A stretch of 64,000 nt of DNA from Timema cristinae. Lineage: Eukaryota; Arthropoda; Insecta; Phasmatodea; Timematidae. Both the position numbers and the translations under genes were made by a program. This document shows positions 23,330-34,508 of the stretch, in pieces. The first letter of the stretch is position 1; the number at the start of each line of letters is the position of its first letter. Location of the stretch: positions 16,027,191 through 16,091,190 of the forward strand of contig JBCFYV010011135.1 of assembly GCA_039000515.1 (NCBI GenBank), given 5' to 3'. Under the pieces are notes generated by a model that did not search any database, had not been told where the DNA came from, and was given only the letters and a program-made list of their open reading frames with translations.

Positions 23330-23545
23330 TGCGCTTGTGAGCCTCATGTTCAGACTAGCGAGAATGGGGAGATCATGGTTTGATCCCATCGGGTGTACTG
23401 AGGGTAGTTTTTCCTAACTATTTTCTACTCTTCCTCCAATCAAATTTAGGTACATTTCTTTTAAATGTAACCTTCCTCATCCCTAACCCATTTACGTACT
23501 AGTCCGTGGGTACAAGATGCGGTGATTGAAAAAAAAGAAAGCTTA
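23330..23545 (+). mobile_element. SINE family B, diverged
   Basis: GAATGGGGAGATCATGGTTTG (B box), GTACTGAGGGTAGTTTTTCC, CCTCATCCCTAACCCATTTA, ACAAGATGCGGTGATT and an A-rich tail. Confidence 0.65.
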
Positions 23546-23588
23546 TCCTACCTTAAAAACATCATATAATGTGTATACGATAAAAAAA

Positions 23589-23860
23589 AAAATATAATTT
23601 ATATATATTAAAATTTATTATATATATAATTTATATATATTACGAATTTATTATATATATATAAAAATTTATATTATATATATATATATATTATATATAT
23701 TAAAAATTTATTATATATATAATATATTTTATATAATATTATGTTGTCTATTATATATTATATAAAGCTATAATATTTTATATAAATATATCATATATTA
23801 AATATAAATGTATATAATATGTATAAATATTATATAATATATTTATATTTCACACATATA
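23589..23860. repeat. AT-only palindromic low-complexity block
   Basis: About 270 bp almost free of G and C, made of repeated TTTATTATATATATA and AATATAT modules with many small inverted repeats. Confidence 0.85.
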
Positions 23861-24204
23861 CACAAGTTTTCAAAACCCACATTTAAAAACAATAAGTTAG
23901 TTTATTTAAGAGAGTGAAATAAATCTAAACCTAGCAAGTAGAGGGTACCGGTACTCGCTAACGTAATTACATCGTCTGGTTGTGGGGGAGGGGGAGGAGG
24001 GGGAACGCGTATGGAGTAGAAAGCGACCCGAGCTTGGCAAACTTCGTCATCGAGCTTTCCTAGACCATATAGACCGCACACACCGCAGCGAGCTTGGGGC
24101 CCTATTGTCCAACCATCTATTACTACCCGGCCACGTTAACATTGCATACCGGAAGCATTTTACCTATAATATAATACATAGATAAACTTACACATTAATT
24201 CAAA

Positions 24205-24650
24205 TTACTTGACAATAACACCTGGGAACATGGGAATCGAATCCGGTACTTTTGAATACGTACACCAATGTTATTTTTCACTCATAGTTTTAAGGCTGAG
24301 TCTGTGATGGCCGTGTGGGAATCGTCAGTTTTATATGAGCGATCAATAGTAACACAACCGGCTCCGGTGGCCGCGTGGTCAAAGTAGACCAAAATGTCGA
24401 TGACGGGGAGATCGAGGTTTGAATCTCGGTTGAGTGTTCTGAGGTTTTTTCCCCAAAACGGGTTCCCACTCTCCCTCCACACAAATGCGGGTACATTTCC
24501 CATAAATATAACCTTTATAATCTCTAAAACCATTATCGTAGCTAGTACACAAGCGTATAACCCGAACGGGTAGTAAGACGCGGTGCTAAAAAAAAAAGTA
24601 CCGCGAGCCAATATCACAGCCATCTGCGACTCAGGAGGGCCGCTATGTTA
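24205..24650 (-). mobile_element. tRNA-like element I, split by a family B SINE
   Basis: ACATGGGAATCGAATCCGG is a minus-strand B box. The conserved flank follows (CACTCATAGTTTTAAGGCTG, GTCTGTGATGGCCGTGTGG, ATATGAGCGATCAATAG). It resumes after the insertion as CCAATATCACAGCCATCTGC and CAGGAGGGCCGCTATG. An uninterrupted parallel is at 40672-40925. Confidence 0.65.
24360..24592 (+). mobile_element. SINE family B, nested in element I
   Basis: GCTCCGGTGGCCGCGTGGTC (tRNA-Leu-like A-box region), GAGGTTTGAATCTCGG (B box), ACTCTCCCTCCACACAAATG, ACCCGAACGGGTAGTAAGA, GCGGTGCTAA and an A10 tail instead of (TAA)n. Target duplication is not clear. Confidence 0.82.
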
Positions 24651-24929
24651 CCATGTTTTTAATTAAAGTTAATCAAAATTAATATTAACATTAAAGTCGC
24701 AAATAACAGAGATTACGTTAATGTCCAATTACAATGATTTGCAATCTTTGTGTTTGATTAAACCTTAACAAAGAAATAATTCCATGCTAAAATAAGGTAA
24801 AACAATAACGTATGTCTATACACTTGGTTTACTCTGAAGGGTAAAAAAAAAACTTACCTTGCTTGGTTACACTATGAGCCCCTATAATTCATCTTATAAG
24901 AAGACTTCTAAAACTATATCTTAAATAGT

Positions 24930-25390
24930 CTCTAATAAAATGTCTGCATTTCTTAAAACAGTTTCCTTACTGTTGCCCAACAAATTTTAATCATCTGCAT
25001 ATCCTCATAGCTGCATTGTACAGTTTAATGTCAACCCTTATGTACAATCGTGCATTACCCTCTAAGGGAAAATTAAAAATTAGTGGGGAAAGTGCAGCTC
25101 TTTGTTTCAAACCTAATATACATTTCGAAAATATCTAATAAGTGACATCCAGCCTGTACCCTGCCATGAATATCAGTCAAACATACCTTAATCAGCTTGA
25201 CTAGTTTTTTGGGTATCCCAAACTTAACTAAAATTTCATATAATTTGTTCATTTTAACTTAATCGTAGGCCCTTTTAAAAAAAATTTATGTATAATTGAT
25301 GAACCGTCATGTTGTATGCCCATTTTTTTTTATTTGTCGAATAGTAAAAAAATCCTGCCCTGAATTCACACTGATGATCTCTAATTATTT
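24930..25390 (-). pseudogene. LINE reverse transcriptase fragment
   Basis: Minus-strand frames give, with several frameshifts and stops, an EHQCEFRAGFFTIRQI block (25330-25385), an F-KRAYD-VK block where DFK-AYDSV is expected (25260-25300), NKLYEILVKFGIPKKLVKLI (25190-25255), VCLTDIHGRVQAG (25150-25190), then degenerate GLKQRAALSPLIFNF-like sequence (25080-25120) and YADDI-region remnants near 24990. The order matches the fingers-palm region of non-LTR retrotransposon reverse transcriptases seen in arthropods. It may belong with the LINE C-terminal fragment at 28960-29190. Dead. Confidence 0.8.
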
Positions 25391-25671
25391 TATCTATATT
25401 AAATATTAAACATAATAAGGTTTAATAGAGCTTAACACTTTTTATAAGATATGTTAGCCTACTTTAATCAAACCCACTAATTCCTTTAATTCCAAGAGAA
25501 ATGAAAAACATTCATGGCCTTAGCCCTCAAGCGAGTCATACCGACAGACCGGCCCAACACATGTTGACGAAGATAATGCCAACATTCGTGAATTGAGGGT
25601 GTCATGTGGTCAGCACAACGAAACCTGTGTAAATTAATCTCAGTTTTTAGACCAAAGCCACTACTTATTTA

Positions 25672-26024
25672 TTCATGAATATGGATGTGGTATCGAAAGA
25701 AAAGTATCGATACTGTATTCAATAAAAGTATCGGAAAAAATATCGATACCATACTAGTATCGAAAGAAAAGTATCAATAACAGTAAATATCGGTATCGAA
25801 ACGCACATAATCTTTTCTGCTTCGTCTTATCGGGGTACCCTTAAGTTAAGTTAGTTAATTAAGCTCCACATAAGCTTATTTTGTTTCGTTTGTGATGACC
25901 ATGGTCATTGATATAGGAATGGTCACTATTCACCCCGTAGCCCGGTTAGACAGCTGTATTGATAAACAAAGATGAAAGAACAGCTACGAATATTATGATG
26001 AGCTCAAATAGATTGAAGTCTAGA

Positions 26025-26076
<52 letters not shown>

Positions 26077-26590
26077 GCGCCGCGTCTTACTACCCGTTCG
26101 GGTTATATGCTTTAAGTATTAATTACGCTAATGGATTAGGAATTGGGAAGATTGAACTAGAGGAAGTAAACCCGCATTTGCGTGGAGGGAGAGTGGAAAA
26201 ACCATTTAGGGAAAACCGCCCCCAGTTCACCCGACCGAGATTTGAACCTCGATCTACCCGTCCTCAGCAGTCGAGCTCTACGTGACTAGCGCGTTACCCA
26301 ACTACGCCACCGAGGCGGGTAAGTCAAGTCTAGAGTTGCTTCTTGCTTGTCGTACAGAAAATGAGTGAGAATTGTGAGTTAATATTGTCATTTGTTTTTC
26401 CTCCACAGTCCAGTCTAGCAAACATTTAATCCCAGCATGAGCGAAGATAAAAAAAAATTGTCTTTCGATACCGATCCGATACCAGAGTGTGAGTACTGAT
26501 ATCAGTAAAAGTATCGGAAAGGATCGAATAAAAAAATACTAGTATCGAAAGTAGAATATCGATATTTTTCTCACATCCATATTCATCAAG
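25672..26590. mobile_element. Terminal-inverted-repeat element with TATCGATA clusters
   Basis: Left end ATGAATATGGATGTGGTATCG and right end CTCACATCCATATTCAT are inverted copies. Inside each end lie several TATCGATA/TATCGAAA motifs (25700-25800 and 26460-26565). Without the SINE at 26028-26325 the unit is about 600 bp. No transposase seen, so it is probably non-autonomous. Confidence 0.7.
26016..26337 (-). mobile_element. SINE family A, full-length, with 12-bp target duplication
   Basis: AAGTCTAGAGTT is at 26016-26027 and 26326-26337. The element starts with a long (TTA)n of about 50 bp at the left and ends with the head complement (CAACTACGCCACCGAGGCGGG). Nested in the TIR element above. 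Confidence 0.93.
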
Positions 26591-26649
26591 CCCTCGTTCA
26601 TCCTCATGAGTCTGAGTTGACTTTATTCCACACCCCCTGCCTGCGTCCA

Positions 26650-27090
26650 TCACATGTCGATCAACTCTGTGACACAGTCGGCTAGAGATGGTAAATCTAC
26701 ACGAAAATATTGCACGTGGATCATCTCTGACTAAATATTAATGGAGATAATGATTTAATAGAAGTTCCTAATACTGAACATTGTTGAAATATTATATGCT
26801 ATTTGGATAAAAACGGCATTGAAAAGGCTGTGTTCGACTATTTTAGAATGGCTTCACAGATAAGCATTGTGTACGAATCTTCATTCTGTCATGCTGTAGT
26901 TATTAACAATAAACTTTGTCGCTTTGTCCCCTATCGTCACCAAGGATAATGTCGAGTAATCATTCAAATACGAATGCACTGCACACCTTTCTGGCATATC
27001 GTACGTCTTTTATTTTCCCTTTTACTGCCATACCTCGCGCGAGCTGGGAGCTGAGTTGGGCCTGCTATGATGAACGAATGCTACTTGGAG
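26650..27090 (+). repeat. Dispersed repeat J, copy 1, with a conserved short reading frame
   Basis: Matches 37640-38075 in inverse over about 430 bp. Shared landmarks: AAAAACGGCATTGAAAAGGC, AGATAAGCATTGTG and GAGTAATCATTCAAATACGA. Both copies read MSSNHSNTNALHTFL...YR.SFIFPF...PR.S.E.SWACYDE. I recognise no protein family. It may be a transposon internal segment or a captured exon. Confidence 0.5.
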
Positions 27091-28639
27091 ATTTAGAATC
27101 TATTTTACAAAGCGGGTTGCATCTTAATTTGACGCACCTAAGCAGGCTAAGTACTATTATACATGGACGCTAATACAATAAATATAAAGCACGGGAATAA
27201 TATGATTAGTTCACCCTGAGAGGCCTCTTGTTTATCTCCTGATAGAACTTTACCTCTTGCTTTGACAAGTAAACACACTCAAATATTTGCTTCTTGAAAA
27301 CATTGACTTACATTTAAAAACATATATTTCTTTTTCCCTATTCTAGATAGACAAAAATTCTACCACACAATTTTAATCAACATCCTGGCAGGAAGACTGC
27401 TACAAGCCATTTTGTGACTAAAATAAATAATATTCTGAGTTATAGATCATTTATAAAAAATACTTTACAAAATTAACTATTTCAAAATGATAATAATTTT
27501 ATTACGGTAATGTAGGACAATTTTTAGATTTAATTATTTAAGAATTTATGTTTTTTTTTTGTATCAACGGTATATCTTCCAAACTTGCCGAGTAAAACTT
27601 AAGTTCATCAACATGGGAAATCCTATCTTAGCCTGTCATGACGTCACAGGTAGGCAACGTTCTTTTTAAAAAATATCCTGAAGTGCCGGTTATCAAATCC
27701 CGGAACACTGGATCCGTGACCACCAGATAACAGAGCCTGCCATTTAATTTCAAGAAACGTCCAATAAAATCTAGGCGGGGTTTGACCACACCAGACCCAC
27801 ACAATTATATGACCATGCTATGAATTATTTATGTTTTAATGGCGGGGAATTTTTTTTTAATTGTACCAAAAAACACGTTTGTGGGATCATTAAGAAAGTG
27901 TGTTGTTCTAGTCCAAAAACAATTCTACTTAACGATGGACATTTTACACAAATATATTCTATGACAAGCCAAGTGTAAACTGTATATGAATAACACTAAG
28001 TTTTATTGTATCGCTGTTTTCTTATCAAGTTCAAGATAGGATTGCCCATTTTAGTGAGCTTACGTTTTATTCAATGGGTTTTAAAGATATAAGTAACGCT
28101 AAAAAAAACATCTTGAGTAACTCTAAAAATAATCCTACACCGTCACAAAATTATTATTTTCATCTTGAAGTAGTTTCTTTTGTTAAAGTACTTTTTTATA
28201 AATCATCTACAACTTAGGAGATTTACCTTGGTTACAAAAATTACCTGTAGGAAATCTTCCTGTCAGGATGTATATTAAAAAAAAGTCCGTGATAGCATAT
28301 GTTTTTCTGGAAGAGGAAACAAGGAAAAGGTAATATTAAAAAGAAATTAAATGTTTTTCAAGGAGCAAACACTAGAGTGAGTATATAAACTCGTCAGAGG
28401 AAGAGGACAAGTGTTATTAGTAGATGAACTTGAAGCCTCGCTGGATAAACTGATCATTTTCTTTCCTATATTTATATTTCGTACATTGGTGTCTAAGTGT
28501 AATAGTGCCTAAAGTGCTTAGGGGCGTCAAACTAAGATGCAGTCCACCACGAAAATATCTTCGAGATCCCCAAGTAGGCAACGTCGTTACTATAATAAAA
28601 TAAATAGACCATCAGCATGAACAATATTTATAGACGGTC
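27091..28639. other. No gene; unassigned
   Basis: AT-rich. No recognisable motif apart from homopolymers and weakly repeated strings such as CATCTTGAGTAACTCTAAAA. Confidence 0.4.
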
Positions 28640-28812
28640 CTTTTGGTCGGGTGTACTGAGGTTTTTTTTTCCAAAATTGTTCCCAATCTTTCTCCACGCA
28701 AATGTGGGTACATTTTCTATAAAATAAAACCTTACTAATCCTTAAAACCATTAGCTTAATTAGTACATAAACGTATAACCCGAAAGATTAGTAAGACGCG
28801 ATGATAAAAAAT
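28640..28812 (+). mobile_element. SINE family B, head lost
   Basis: TTTTGGTCGGGTGTACTGAGG, TTTCTCCACGCAAATGTGGG, AACCATTAGCTTAATTAGTA, AACCCGAAAGATTAGTAAGA, ACGCGATGATAAAA. Confidence 0.72.
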
Positions 28813-28959
28813 AAAAATAAACCTATCACGAAATAGCCCTCTTAGCTCACATGACGAAAAGAAATGCAGGGTGTTCTGAAACACATAGTATTGGTTCATA
28901 AAAGAATAAAGTTAATGGAGAGTGTCATAGGTTATATAATGATTAACTAAATACCTTTC

Positions 28960-29190
28960 ATTCATCACCATACATTGTTAGGGCAATCAGATCTCGCAGG
29001 TTACGGAGGGAAGGACATGCAGAGTGAATTGAAGACTTTAGAACCGCGTTCAGGGCAATTACTGGAAAAAACCTAATGGAAGAGACCTTTGGGAAGACCT
29101 GGACGCAGGTGGGCGGATAACATTAGAGTGGACTTGAAAGAAATAGAGTGTAATGAGGTGGACTGGATAGAACTAACTCAAGATAGGCAT
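28960..29190 (+). pseudogene. LINE C-terminal fragment (GRP-RRW-DN cassette)
   Basis: Translation gives GRPGRRWADNIRVDLKEIE (29100-29155) then VDWIELTQDRHW. A TAFRAITGK-like block lies upstream in another frame (29030-29070). This cassette is common at the C-terminus of arthropod endonuclease/reverse transcriptase ORFs. The upstream RT is not adjacent. The 3' part has become the founder of the minisatellite that follows. Confidence 0.75.
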
Positions 29191-30478
29191 TGGTTAGAAA
29201 CAGGTGAACTGGATAGAACTAGCTCAAGATAGGGCTAGGTTTTAATTAGGTGGACTGGATAGAACTAGCTCAAGATAGAGATAGGATTTAATGAGTGGGA
29301 TTGGATAGAGCTAAGTCAAACAGGGATAGGGTGTAGTGAGATGGGCTGGATAGAACTATCTCAGGATAGGGTGTAGTGAGGTGGACTGGATAGAACTAGC
29401 TCAAGATAGGGCTAGAATTTAATGAGGTGGACTGGATAGAACTAGCTCAAGATAGGTATGGGTGTAGTGAGGTGGACTGGATAGAACTAGCTCAAGATAG
29501 GGCTAGAATTTAATGAGGTGGACTGGATAGAACTAGCTCAAGATAGGGCTAGAATTTAATGAGGTGGACTGGATAGAACTAGCTCAAGATAGGTATAGGA
29601 TGTAGTGAGGTGAACTGGATAGAACTAGCTCAAGATAGGGATAGGATGTAGTGAGGTGTACTGGATAGAACTAACTCAAGATAGGCATTGGTTGCAAACA
29701 GGTGGACTGGATAGAACGATCTCAAGATAGGTATAGGGTGTAGTGAGGTGAACTGGATATAACTAGCTCAAGATAGGGATAGGTGTAATGAGGTGGACTG
29801 GATATAACTACTCAAGATAGGTATAGGATGTAATGAGGTGGACTGGATATAACTAGCTCAAGATAGGTATAGGATGTAATTAGGTGGACTGGATAGAACT
29901 AGCTCAAGATAGGGATAGGTGTATGAGGTGGACTGGATATAACTAGCTCAAGATAGGGATAGGGTGTAGTGAGGTGAACTGGATATAACTAGCTCAAGAT
30001 AGGGATAGGGTGTTAATGAGGTGGTACTGGATAGAACTAGCTCAAGATAGGCTAGAATTTAATGAGGTGGACTGGATATAACTAGCTCAAATAGGTATAG
30101 GGTGTAGTGAGTGTACTGGATAGAACTATCTCAAGATAGGGATAGAATTTAATGAGGTGCACTGGATAGAACTAGCTCAAGATAGGTAGATGTAGTGAGG
30201 TGAACTGGATAGAACTAGTCAAGTAGGTAAGGATGTAGGAGGTGTATGATAGAAAGCAAGATAGTATAGATGTAGTGAGTGTACTGGATAGAACTAGCTC
30301 AGATGGATAGGATGTAGTGAGTGACTGGATAGAACTAGCTCAATAGGTATAGGATGTATGATGGACTGGATATAACTAGCTCAAGATAGGATAGGATGTA
30401 ATGAGGTGGACTGATGAACTACTAAAGATAGGGATAGATTATGAGTGATGGATATAACTAGCTCAGATAGGGATAGGT
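29145..30478. repeat. 46-bp minisatellite derived from a LINE coding segment
   Basis: About 28 units around GGTGGACTGGATAGAACTAG CTCAAGATAGGG, with two alternating trailers: ATAGGATGTAGTGA and CTAGAATTTAATGA. The first unit is continuous with the LINE reading frame (VDWIEL-QDR). The period is about 46 bp, not a multiple of three, so the array is not coding. Units after about 30180 carry many single-base deletions. Confidence 0.95.
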
Positions 30479-30955
30479 GGTGCACATTTGTAATAAATTG
30501 TGACCGTGAATTCTCGAGTTCCTAGTGCCATACAGAAATTAATTGTTTGTTGTGATCCCAGTGAGAGTTTTAGACCAAAGGTTTGTTTACGTTGAGTGGC
30601 GTTCAAGCGCGTTGTTGAGCGTGCGTAGAATAAATAAGGCAATAAACTATGCAGGAACTTAAAGAGTCTAGTTTCATAGGATGGGCCTTTTAGAAAATAA
30701 ATATATTGGTGGATCACACAAACGTTACCTTTCTTTAATCTTAAAATTGAGACATTTGCTAAAAACTCATAAAATTTTGTGAAACACTCCACCAACGAGT
30801 ATAAAATGTAGTAATACACACCGTTAAAGAAACATTGAGAAAAGAGAAGCATCTCTGTCTACCGTAAAGAAGAGCATAACAATTCATCTTTTTAAGATTT
30901 GAATAAATAAATAAATGTTTTTTAGAGCTCTGGAACTATTGAATTTAAAAAAATA
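30479..30955. other. No gene; unassigned
   Basis: A frame on the minus strand (30463-30852) has unremarkable composition and no recognised domain. I do not call it a gene. Confidence 0.4.
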
Positions 30956-31760
30956 AATTTCAAAACAATAGCGTTTCACACTACATCTTTACAATGATAA
31001 ATCAGGTATATCTCAAATAGTTGCGTAGATACGATCAAAATTGAAAATATATACTTATTTATAGTACCCTCAAAGTCATTTTAATGGGAAATTTTAAGAT
31101 TGCCATTTTTTTTTTGTAATGTTAAACCGTGTCTAGATACAAAATGTAATAAAAATCGTTAAAGCCGATTTTGAGAATATATATTTTTCAGTTTTTGTCC
31201 TTAAATAAACTACCCTTAATTTTAGAGTTGGATATATATTTCTAAATAAAACCTAGGGGTAACATTATTATTAATATTATTATTAGCACCACGTCTTACT
31301 ACCCGTTCGGGTTATACGCACTTACGCTAATGTGTAATGGTAGGATGATTGTGAGATGAAATGAAGGACTACAGTTTAACGTGGGATCCGAACCACGGTG
31401 GAGGCCTGGCATTCCCACATTCACAAGATGTCTTGTCAGAGGTGAAGGAAGGGTTTGGCAATCAGATAAATCTAGTGCCGGGACCGAGGATTGAACCCCG
31501 GACCCCACAAGAAGTCTGACACCTTACCCCTAGACCACCAGGTCACCTGGTAACCTTATGAAAACCCCAGATACCAAGTTTTAGCCCAACTAGTAAAATG
31601 GTTTTGGCTCTAACCCGAGGTACAAACAGATGGACTGCATTGCAAAAACACTTTTTTGGTTTCAAGGGGTCAAGAAACGTCGACATTTATCAAAATCACG
31701 AGTTCTAATTTTTTTACATATATATAATCACAATACCTCTCTATTCGAAGGGTTGAGAGA
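30956..31760 (-). repeat. Long dispersed repeat E, copy 3, split by a SINE
   Basis: Left part: GATACGATCAAAATTGAAAA, AAACTACCCTTAATTTTAGA. After the SINE: AAACCCCAGATACCAAGTTT, ATGGTTTTGGCTCTAACCCG, CAAGGGGTCAAGAAACGTCG and ATAATCACAATACCTCTC. Same order as copy 2. Confidence 0.6.
31255..31560 (-). mobile_element. SINE family D in repeat E
   Basis: Body about 31262-31549, (TTA)n at the left, head complement (TAGACCACCAGGTCACC) at the right. GGTAACATTA before and GGTAACCTTA after suggest a 10-bp target duplication with one mismatch. Confidence 0.87.
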
Positions 31761-32071
31761 AATAAAAACATTTTTCCTGTGGTCGACATTGAAAACCTAC
31801 TACATAAAATGGAATATTAAGGGTGTTGGGCTGGGGGTTTGGGGCAGTGTAGAGGGATGGTAAAGTAATGAATCTAAGGGGCCAAAACTCTCCCCACCTT
31901 ACAAATAATATACATAAAATTATTTAATTCCTTAATTTATAGTTTAAACCATATTAAAACTGAGTTAAAACAAAATATATGTAACAAGTAGCCACCATTT
32001 TGTTGTTTAAATAGGTACATTATTGTATTTAGCTACGTTGCCTAGCGGTTGTTCCGAAGCTATTTTGAGAA

Positions 32072-32552
32072 ACAGGATGCACTTAAGGCGACTGCCCTTT
32101 TCATTTGGCGTGGAAATGCAGAGCCATGGGAAAAAACGTTTCTTCAAGAATGTATATTGTTTTGCAATTTTCTTTTCGGAAACGGTTTGTTCTAGAATAG
32201 AAGCGTGTTGATAAAGTTATACTTTTTATATACACACCTACTCTATAATTTTAACAGTGATCGTATATCGATAAAATTGACATTTTTCACTAGAAAATTG
32301 CGGGCTGCATAGCAAAAAATAAGAAAATGTGACAATTAATAAACATTGATAAATATATCTTAGAAGAGGTGTTGAAAATATTAACATACAAATTTCACTT
32401 GTTCTCAAGAAAACTGATATTTCCAAACGTGTGATTTTCCATCAAGAGCTGTCTGGTAGCTAGCACCATCTACGTTTTCCGTGATACATCTGTTTTTGTT
32501 AGCGCGGAAGGATACTTTGGTCGGTTGTGAAACTACGCCACGCCTTTCACCC
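32072..32552 (+). repeat. Dispersed element F, copy 2
   Basis: Starts ACTTAAGGCGACTGCCCTTT then TCATTTGGCGTGGAAATGCA. Contains GATAAAATTGACATTTTTCA and GTAGCTAGCACCATCTACGT. The right end is replaced by a D SINE. Confidence 0.68.
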
Positions 32553-32785
32553 TCAATCCTCGGTCCCGGCACAGATTTATCTGATTACCAAACCCTTCCT
32601 TCACCTCTGAAAGACGTGTATTAATCACAACTTGTGAATGTGTGGAATGCCAGGCCTCCACCTGTGGTTCGGATCCCACGTTGAGCTGTAGTTCCTTCAT
32701 TTCATCTCACAATCACCCTACCATTACACATTAGCGTAAAAGCGTATAATTCGAACGGGTAGTAAGACGCGGTGGTGGTAATAAT
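32553..32785 (+). mobile_element. SINE family D, 5'-truncated
   Basis: Begins inside the B box (CAATCCTCGGTCCCGGCAC), continues through the D body to TTCGAACGGGTAGTAAGACG, and ends GGTGGTGGTAATAATAAT. Confidence 0.83.
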
Positions 32786-33405
32786 AATATTGCTGATATA
32801 TTTTTATTTCGCCATTTTGTTGATATCTCTATTCACAACACTAATTGCAGCTGTTTACTTGTAGTTCATTTATTTATGCAGATACGCACTTTATTAAGTA
32901 GGTTGGTTTTAAAATGTCATTGGGTCTCCCAAGCAGATATTAAAATGTACAGCAGAAAAAGCTGAAATAATTTCAAGTCACGTCGAGCGGACAGCGCCGA
33001 AATCTTCATATCTCGTCATACAATCACGTTTCTCGAGCGTCTCTTGTTTGTGTTTTTTTCGGCGACCTTAGTTTTGCCCAACTCACGCACGATACATTTT
33101 GAAAATAGGGCCTCTAGACTCTTACCAGGAGGGTCCAATGAAGCAGAGCACGGGGAGAAGGGTTTTTAGGAGAGAAAAAAAAGGAAAGCAAGGGGCTTAA
33201 TCAAAATCAAGTTAGAGGGACCGCACACAAGAGGTGATTTTGAAGGAGCGTTAAGGGGTGGTGGACAAGGGGGGTAGATGGGAAATTCAATTTCAAGTTG
33301 TTGGTACGTTTGAAGAGCGATGGCGTTTCTCCGAGCTTGGGAGCTGGACGGGACCGACCGACATAAACGAAAACTGTGGGTAGATAGATATTTCCTGTCG
33401 ACCCC
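32786..33405. other. No gene; unassigned
   Basis: Includes a GC-richer stretch (33000-33380) with no recognised domain. Confidence 0.35.
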
Positions 33406-33800
33406 TCGGAATCGAACTCGAAATTTTGATAAATGTCAACGTTTTTCATGATCCACTGAAACAAAAAAAACTGTTTTCGCAATTCTGTATGTCTGTACCT
33501 TGGGCCAGAGCCCAAATAATTTACCGATTGAGCTAAAACTTGTTATCTGGGGTTTTAGTAAAGTCCCCCAGAGTTTTTTTTTAATTAGATATCTAACCCT
33601 ACTGAAGGGAAAAACGAGAAGAAAAAAAAATCGCTTTTCTCGAAATTTGTTCAGTTTATCATTATAAGCAAGACGACAATTCTATTTTACCATGTAATGA
33701 CTTTAAGGACATTTTATATAGGGGAAATTTTCCATTATTGACCATAATTATCTCCACAACTATTTTAGATATGAAATAATCTTTCACGTAAATTTAGGTG
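33406..33800 (+). repeat. Long dispersed repeat E, copy 4, partial
   Basis: GATAAATGTCAACGTTTTTC, GTCTGTACCTTGGGCCAGAG, TTATCTGGGGTTTTAGTAAA, ATTATAAGCAAGACGACAAT, CCACAACTATTTTAGATATG. Lies inverse to copy 3. Confidence 0.55.
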
Positions 33801-33897
33801 CACTTAATTCAAATTCAACCTTCCTCATCCCAAACATACTAGTGTAATAAATATATAAATGTATAACCAGAACGACTAATGTGATGCGGGAACAAAA
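33788..33897 (+). mobile_element. SINE family B 3' remnant
   Basis: TAAATTTAGGTGCACTTAATTC, ACCTTCCTCATCCCAAAC, then a degraded 3' domain (ATAACCAGAACGACTAATGT, GATGCGGG) and poly-A. Confidence 0.55.
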
Positions 33898-34466
33898 AAA
33901 CAATTAATGGGAAGGGAATAGAGAGGGGGGGAGGGGGCCGAGAAAGACATATCAAACCAATTTTCATTAAAAATAAAATATATTTCCTATCAACACAATT
34001 GCTTCAAACGTGAATCTTTGATTTTCTGAATATGATAATTCAATATTTCTTTTGTGGTACTAAGAACATTGAATACATATATTCTTTCAACACTAAGAAT
34101 GTTCCATTTGAGCAGACTATTAGGGACAGAAAAGGGGGGGGGGGGAGTATGACCCTTTTGTACTCCAAGTTAGTGACGTCCGTGGCTTTATATCTTGAGC
34201 AAATTTCGGGAACCCATCAGCGTCCACAATAATAACAGCTCTAAAATTGGTTTTGGATTTATTTTTCCGATACATCATTTCCATAGAAAAGGTGTCAAAA
34301 AATGGCTACACACTATTTTTAAATTTTTGGAAATAGTTTTCATTCATATTAAGGAGAAAAAAAAATGGCATCTACAAACTTGAAAAAGTTAAAAAGCTAA
34401 TGTAGCTTGCAGTGTCTGCAGACAAAAGGTTGACCATTTTGATTCTAGCTGATGGTGGGTTTATAA

Positions 34467-34508
34467 TAGATAGATAGATAGATAGATAGATAGATGAATA
34501 GATAGATG
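34467..34508. repeat. (TAGA)n microsatellite
   Basis: About ten TAGA units with one GAAT interruption. Confidence 0.95.

Noticed and set aside
29145..30478. Repeat protein encoded by the minisatellite
   Set aside because: The unit is about 46 bp, so the frame shifts every unit and stops occur. Only the first unit is in frame with LINE sequence.
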